In this document: piece after piece, positions 6,199-7,634 of the stretch
Position numbering within the stretch: position 1 is the stretch's first letter
How the letters are laid out: each line of letters opens with the position of its first letter
Source: an uncultured Syntrophobacteraceae bacterium
Lineage (GTDB): Bacteria; Desulfobacterota; Syntrophobacteria; Syntrophobacterales; Syntrophobacteraceae
Reading direction: 5' to 3'
Assembly (NCBI GenBank): GCA_937889795.1
Contig: CALBZH010000356.1
Coordinates: 1-7,634 of the forward strand
Length of the DNA: 7,634 bases
Made by a program: the position numbers and the translations under genes
Notes under the pieces: generated by a model
Seen by the model: only the letters and a program-made list of their open reading frames with translations
The model's database searches: none
What the model was told of the DNA's origin: nothing

Positions 6199-7260
6199 CT
6201 AACCCGTTGCCGGTAATCTATTCCAAAGGCAATTCCTGTCGGTCACCACAACGGGCTCGACCTGACCGAACACCTCGAAGGGGGCCACGAACCTGGAAAG
6301 GACAGGGGACAGGAGGAACTGCTGGGAAGTGTAGTGAAGCAGCGCCTGCTCCTTGGCGCGCCGCTCCTTCTCACCGAGGGCGAAACGAAGCGGGACGCGG
6401 ACCGCGCTTGGAGCGCTATGACCGGCCGCCCCGGCGGTTCGGGCTCCTTCCGGGGAAGCCGGAAAGGGAGAGGTACGGATGAAATAGGTCAGGATTCTCA
6501 TGCTTTCGACCTGGACCCTCTGGGACCCGTCCAGGCAGCTCAGGGCGCCCAGCACGAACAGGGCCACGGCCCGATGGTCCGGGTGGCGATCCAGGGGATC
6601 GGGCAGGACGACCCAGTGGGGAGAGAATTCGGCGATCGAATCGCTGATGCTTCGGCTGAGGCTTGAGCCCGTATACCGGATATCCGTGTCCCGGCACTCC
6701 GGATACGGAGGGCGGCTCATGAGGGTATGCGGCGAGACGTAGGCGAGCTCGGCCCCCCAGTGTGTGGACAGAAGCGCGTGGATTCCCGCGTCGGGGAAGC
6801 CCAGGAGCTCCATGTCGCCGTTTCCCACCCCCAGGCTTTTCATGGCGCGGACGGTCTCGAACCATCGCATCCTTCCGTACTCGATGAAATCCTTCGGGGC
6901 CAGCCCCGCTCTGCCGTAGTGATTCCTCGCCCCTTCGACATATCCGTCCCCGCAGGTCACGAAGACGACACGCACTGTGCCCTGGCTCGCCCTCACGAGC
7001 TGCAGAAGCCCGCCGGCTCCGAGGGTTTCATCATCGGGATGCGGTGCAAACACCATGACCCGAAGCCCGCGATGCAATGGCGGCCCCCCTGATGGGGCGA
7101 GCATGCCCGCTCCGCCAGCCGGCACGGGTACGGTTGTCGGCGAAACGGGCAGGTCTTTGATGCCCGACATGTCACAAACGCCCTCTCCGCGTCCGGCAAG
7201 GCACGTCAGGGTCCAAAGATTCAAAGCCGCAATGCGACGCAATGCTTCCCTTCGCGTCAT
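6199..7260 (-). CDS. PIG-L/LmbE family deacetylase with Tat-like N-terminus
   Basis: A 353-residue protein. The PIG-L fold begins at about residue 66 (LRVMVFAPHPDDETLGAGG) with the HPDDE motif at 73-77 (zinc ligands His73 and Asp76, general base Asp75). The second motif RHPDH at 225-229 provides His229 as third zinc ligand. These zinc enzymes remove acetyl groups from N-acetylglucosamine-type sugars, as in MshB, BshB and GlcNAc-PI deacetylase; the true substrate is not evident. The N-terminus TRREALRRI followed by a short hydrophobic run to about residue 22 resembles a twin-arginine signal, and residues 30-65 are a Pro/Gly/Ala-rich linker, so the enzyme may be exported and act on envelope or extracellular polysaccharide. 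A variable Ala/Pro/Ser-rich insert lies at about 264-288. The start at 7260 has GAGGAG about 8-9 bases upstream. Family assignment is firm; export is tentative because the hydrophobic region is short. Confidence 0.88.
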   Translation of the reverse strand: MTRREALRRIAALNLWTLTCLAGRGEGVCDMSGIKDLPVSPTTVPVPAGGAGMLAPSGGPPLHRGLRVMVFAPHPDDETLGAGGLLQLVRASQGTVRVVFVTCGDGYVEGARNHYGRAGLAPKDFIEYGRMRWFETVRAMKSLGVGNGDMELLGFPDAGIHALLSTHWGAELAYVSPHTLMSRPPYPECRDTDIRYTGSSLSRSISDSIAEFSPHWVVLPDPLDRHPDHRAVALFVLGALSCLDGSQRVQVESMRILTYFIRTSPFPASPEGARTAGAAGHSAPSAVRVPLRFALGEKERRAKEQALLHYTSQQFLLSPVLSRFVAPFEVFGQVEPVVVTDRNCLWNRLPATG

Positions 7261-7634
7261 GGGTTGGTCTCCTCAATCAAAACCCCAGGTCTTCCTACCG
7301 AAGCTCGCAGCCTCGTTGACCGCATTTCCGATCTTTCATCGTTTCTGTCGGTCGGCCGAGCAAAGACGTCAATGGGAAATAGAAGACCCGACGAAATCAG
7401 CCAATGGGTGTTCCCGTGCTGAGGAGGAAGCTGTATGGAGTGGCAGCCTCGGCTGCGCCCGTCTTCCCCGGGGGAGGGAGCGAGGTAGCAGTGCTTTGGC
7501 CATGTTCCTCTGAGCCCTTGTCCGAACGCGACGCATCCCGAAAGGAATCCGACCTTAGACCACCTGTGGGAAGCGTTTGACATTGTGAACTCATTCATTA
7601 TAGGAATACCCAGTTCGTACAGGCAGGTTTCGTG
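7261..7634. other. Intergenic region upstream of the deacetylase gene, no convincing gene
   Basis: These 374 bases contain the ribosome-binding site of the deacetylase gene (minus strand, about 7269-7275) and no coding region I can support. A minus-strand open frame of 113 codons from 7598 has no ribosome-binding site and overlaps the deacetylase start. A 17-codon plus-strand frame at 7435-7488 does have GAGGAGGA seven bases upstream of its ATG, and a GCAGCC-TC-GGCTGC hairpin (7443-7456) lies inside it; it could be chance. No clear minus-strand promoter for the deacetylase was found; TTGACG at 7372-7367 lacks a matching -10 box. Confidence 0.55.
7577..7604 (+). promoter_or_regulatory. Plus-strand promoter-like pair pointing out of the window
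   Basis: A perfect TTGACA at 7577-7582 is followed after 16 bases by TATAGG at 7599-7604, four of six matches to the -10 consensus, in a locally AT-rich patch. Transcription would begin near 7611 and run toward the right edge. The window ends with AGGCAGG, five bases and GTG (7632-7634 is gtg), which could be a start codon with a ribosome-binding site. No gene beyond it can be seen, so its use is unknown. Confidence 0.4.

Noticed and set aside
7257..7598. 113-codon minus-strand open frame upstream of the deacetylase
   Set aside because: No ribosome-binding site, no recognisable motif, and it overlaps the well-supported deacetylase start.

Overview
The window looks like the end of a draft-assembly contig from a GC-rich bacterium, most likely an anaerobic Desulfobacterota (former Deltaproteobacteria) such as a sulfate reducer or syntroph. 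The strongest taxonomic hint is a membrane-anchored multihaem cytochrome c followed by a Tat-exported molybdopterin-oxidoreductase-type protein with an N-terminal 4Fe-4S motif. That pair is the beginning of a Qrc-type (quinone reductase complex) operon. The lineage call is an inference. The first 47 bases are not genomic: they are Illumina TruSeq/P5 adapter, so the left-most gene is cut off artificially.

Layout, left to right. (1) Positions 1-47 are adapter. (2) Positions 48-1418, minus strand, hold qrcA-like (pentahaem cytochrome) then qrcB-like (3' end missing), read from a good sigma70-type promoter at 1511-1538. (3) A divergent intergenic region at 1419-1762 carries a perfect TGTGA-N6-TCACA palindrome, the signature of CRP/FNR-family regulators. 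(4) Positions 1763-3366, plus strand, hold a two-gene unit: an endonuclease/exonuclease/phosphatase (EEP) family hydrolase and a carbon-nitrogen hydrolase (nitrilase superfamily) 26 bases apart. (5) Positions 3367-3488 are a short convergent gap with a possible terminator hairpin. (6) Positions 3489-5984, minus strand, hold gatB followed by mtnA. They are closely coupled: the mtnA Shine-Dalgarno overlaps the gatB stop codon. A candidate gatB promoter lies at 6098-6125. (7) Positions 6199-7260, minus strand, hold a PIG-L/LmbE-type deacetylase with a twin-arginine N-terminus. (8) Positions 7261-7634 hold no convincing gene, but a plus-strand promoter-like pair near the right edge points out of the window.

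How the genes work together: Qrc would move electrons from periplasmic cytochrome c3, reduced by hydrogenases or formate dehydrogenases, into the menaquinone pool. GatB is the tRNA-binding and kinase subunit of the Asp/Glu-tRNA amidotransferase; gatA and gatC are not in the window, so they must lie elsewhere. MtnA serves methylthioadenosine or 5-deoxyadenosine salvage. The nitrilase-family enzyme faces mtnA tail to tail, which allows, but does not show, a salvage-linked omega-amidase role. I see no mobile element, CRISPR array, tRNA or rRNA. I do not see a clearly undescribed system here; the most useful observations are the adapter artefact and the regulatory architecture upstream of qrcA.
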